Positions 62,598-64,000 of a stretch of DNA of 64,000 bases are shown one piece after another. Source of the DNA: Fibrobacter sp. (GTDB taxonomy: Bacteria; Fibrobacterota; Fibrobacteria; Fibrobacterales; Fibrobacteraceae); assembly GCA_024399035.1 (NCBI GenBank), contig JAKSID010000002.1:57732-121731 (forward strand), given 5' to 3'. A program made the translations under genes and the position numbers. How positions within the stretch are numbered: the first letter of the stretch is position 1; each line of letters begins with the position of its first letter. The notes under the pieces are model-generated. The model ran no database searches, had not been told where the DNA came from, and saw only the letters and a program-made list of their open reading frames with translations.

Positions 62598-63791
62598 TTA
62601 AATCACCTGGACCAGCAGGCCCTTCAGGTACTGGCCCTCGGGGAATGCGGTATTCACGGGGTGGTCTGCCGGCTGGCCGAAACGTTCGATAATCTGAACG
62701 CGCTTGTGGGCGTCGGCGGCAGCGTCTGCGATAATCTTCTGGAACAAGTCCATTTCCATGAGGCCGGAGCAGCTGAAGGTTGCCAGCATGCCGCCTTCGT
62801 TCAACAACTTCAATGCCAGAAGGTTGATGTCCTTGTAGCCGCGGGCGCCCTTGTTCAGGTTGTCCTTGGATTCCACGAACTTGGGCGGATCCAGTACGAT
62901 AAAGTCAAAAGTTTCTGCCTTGTCGCGGCACTTGCGCAGGTACTGGAAAACGTCTGCTTCCACATGGGTGGCGTGGGCGGTGGAAAGTTTGTTGCGCATA
63001 ATGCCTTCCTTGGCAAGCTTCAGGGCGTCCTTGGAAACATCCACCTGGAAAACTTTTTCGCAACCACCGCGCAGGGCGTACAGGCCGAATCCGCCAGTGT
63101 AGCAGAAACAGTTCAGCATCTTCTTGCCCTTGGCCAGTTCGCCAACACGACGGCGTGCGTCACGCTGGTCCAGGTAGTAACCGGTCTTGTGGCCGTTCTT
63201 CACATCGATGGGGAAGAGAATTCCGTTTTCGTTAATGATCACAGGTTCGTCGGGAACTTCGCCGAACACAACGCCAGTGCGCAATTCCAGACCTTCCTTG
63301 CGGCGGACTTCGGAATCGCAACGTTCGTAGATGCCGCGGCAGCCGGTCTTTTCGGCCAGCAGTTCATAAATCACCTTGCGGTTCACTTCGGCACCTGCAG
63401 CAAGAATTTCTACGGAGTAGATGTCGGCGTACTTGTCGATAATGCAGCCGGGGATGCCGTCGTTTTCGGCATTGATCAAACGGAAGGCGCATTCCTTGTC
63501 GGCAATGTCAAAGCCGCGGCTCTTGCGTGCGGCGATGGCGCGATCAAGAATGTCGCTGAAAAATTCACGGTCAATGATCTGCTTTTCGCCAAAGGTCCAG
63601 AAACGTCCACGAATCTGGGACTTGGGGGAGTAGGCGGCAAGGCCCAAAAAATCGCTATGGTAGCTGTAAACTTCAACAACGTCACCCAGCTGCGGGTCGC
63701 CAGTCACTTCATCGACTGCGCCGCTAAAAATCCAAGGGTGGTAACGGAGGGCGGACTTTTCGCGCCCGGCTTTCAATGTAATCGCTTTCAT
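62598..63791 (-). CDS. rlmI: 23S rRNA (cytosine1962-C5)-methyltransferase RlmI-like
   Basis: 397 residues, matching RlmI (396). N-terminal PUA domain (LKAGREKSALRYHPWIFSGAVDEV), a middle EEHD-like part, and a Rossmann methyltransferase: LNCFCYTGGFGLYALRGGCEKVFQVDVS, FDFIVLDPPKFVESKDNL and the SCSG motif holding the catalytic Cys. It modifies C1962 of 23S rRNA in E. coli; substrate by homology only. TATATT ends 7 nt before the ATG with no ribosome binding site. Confidence 0.9.
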   Translation of the reverse strand: MKAITLKAGREKSALRYHPWIFSGAVDEVTGDPQLGDVVEVYSYHSDFLGLAAYSPKSQIRGRFWTFGEKQIIDREFFSDILDRAIAARKSRGFDIADKECAFRLINAENDGIPGCIIDKYADIYSVEILAAGAEVNRKVIYELLAEKTGCRGIYERCDSEVRRKEGLELRTGVVFGEVPDEPVIINENGILFPIDVKNGHKTGYYLDQRDARRRVGELAKGKKMLNCFCYTGGFGLYALRGGCEKVFQVDVSKDALKLAKEGIMRNKLSTAHATHVEADVFQYLRKCRDKAETFDFIVLDPPKFVESKDNLNKGARGYKDINLLALKLLNEGGMLATFSCSGLMEMDLFQKIIADAAADAHKRVQIIERFGQPADHPVNTAFPEGQYLKGLLVQVI

Positions 63792-63798
63792 GTGGGGA

Positions 63799-63804
63799 AA
63801 TATA
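63799..63804 (-). promoter_or_regulatory. TATATT box directly upstream of rlmI
   Basis: On the minus strand TATATT is followed by TCCCCAC and the ATG at 63791: a 7-nt gap and no ribosome binding site, again suggesting a leaderless mRNA. Confidence 0.5.
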
Positions 63805-63864
63805 AAAAAGATGGATTGCGTTGAACCGACAATGTCTAGTGTTTTGGAAAAGGGAAAAGGGGGC

Positions 63865-63906
63865 TTTACGTACTAAATTCAATAAAAAGTGCGATTAGTA
63901 CGTAAA
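63865..63906. repeat. Perfect 12-bp inverted repeat near the window end
   Basis: TTTACGTACTAA (63865-63876) and TTAGTACGTAAA (63895-63906), 18 nt apart. No gene is seen from 63792 to 64000 apart from the rlmI promoter. It could be an operator for the next gene or a hairpin. Confidence 0.7.
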
Positions 63907-64000
63907 AAGATAATTTGTTTGTAAAAAATATCCCCGTTTTTTCTCTCGCGGATTCTCATCGTCAAGTAAATCCGATCTAGGCTGAAAACAAAAAAAATCC

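Overview
This window looks like chromosomal DNA from a Fibrobacter species (phylum Fibrobacterota, FCB group). The main pointers are a FISUMP-domain protein (the 'Fibrobacter succinogenes major paralogous domain'), a lipoprotein that joins an FGE-like and an SGNH-like domain, a GH16 glucanase with a short conserved-looking C-terminal tail, a PorV/PorQ-type outer-membrane protein, and frequent TAnnTT promoter elements like the -7 box of Bacteroidota. Gene density is high, genes are mostly in short operons, and no tRNA, rRNA, CRISPR, insertion sequence or prophage was seen. It reads as a stable core-genome region with some lineage-specific envelope genes.

Layout. 1-6.2 kb: the 3' part of an unusually long UvrA, then an exported FGE-fold protein coupled to a membrane protein. 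6.3-17.6 kb: ychF, a MATE exporter, a lipoprotein/beta-barrel pair, a Xer-type recombinase, a PorV/PorQ-like protein, and a compact four-gene unit (membrane-anchored STAS protein, degenerate LytM protein, lipoprotein, Nudix). 17.8-24.8 kb: the translation operon rimP-nusA-infB-rbfA-truB-ribF. 24.9-28.5 kb: a large SNF2/SWIM helicase on the minus strand. 28.7-42.7 kb: a division and cell wall (dcw) cluster, mraZ-rsmH-ftsL-ftsI-murE-murF-ftsW-murG-murC-ftsQ-ftsA-ftsZ. It is tightly coupled by overlapping stop and start codons but lacks mraY and murD.

42.7-54.3 kb: a 443-bp intergenic stretch after ftsZ carrying three tandem hairpin units, then an outer-membrane protein, purT, an HD-GYP phosphodiesterase with rsmE, a HAD phosphatase, znuA-znuC without a permease gene, a FISUMP protein, a PAP2 phosphatase, an ArsR-methyltransferase fusion and a 36-residue membrane peptide. 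54.3-64 kb: a YfhO-like membrane protein, a small membrane protein, a periplasmic TPR protein, the GH16 glucanase, the FGE/SGNH lipoprotein and an RlmI-type rRNA methyltransferase, ending in a non-coding stretch with a perfect 12-bp inverted repeat.

The most notable patterns outside ordinary genes are: (1) about ten genes whose start codon lies 6-8 nt after a TAnnTT box with no ribosome binding site, suggesting leaderless mRNAs; (2) the tandem hairpin array after ftsZ, whose stems differ but keep pairing; (3) a palindromic element placed directly after three stop codons; (4) the reduced dcw cluster; and (5) the STAS/LytM/lipoprotein/Nudix unit, which does not match a system I know.
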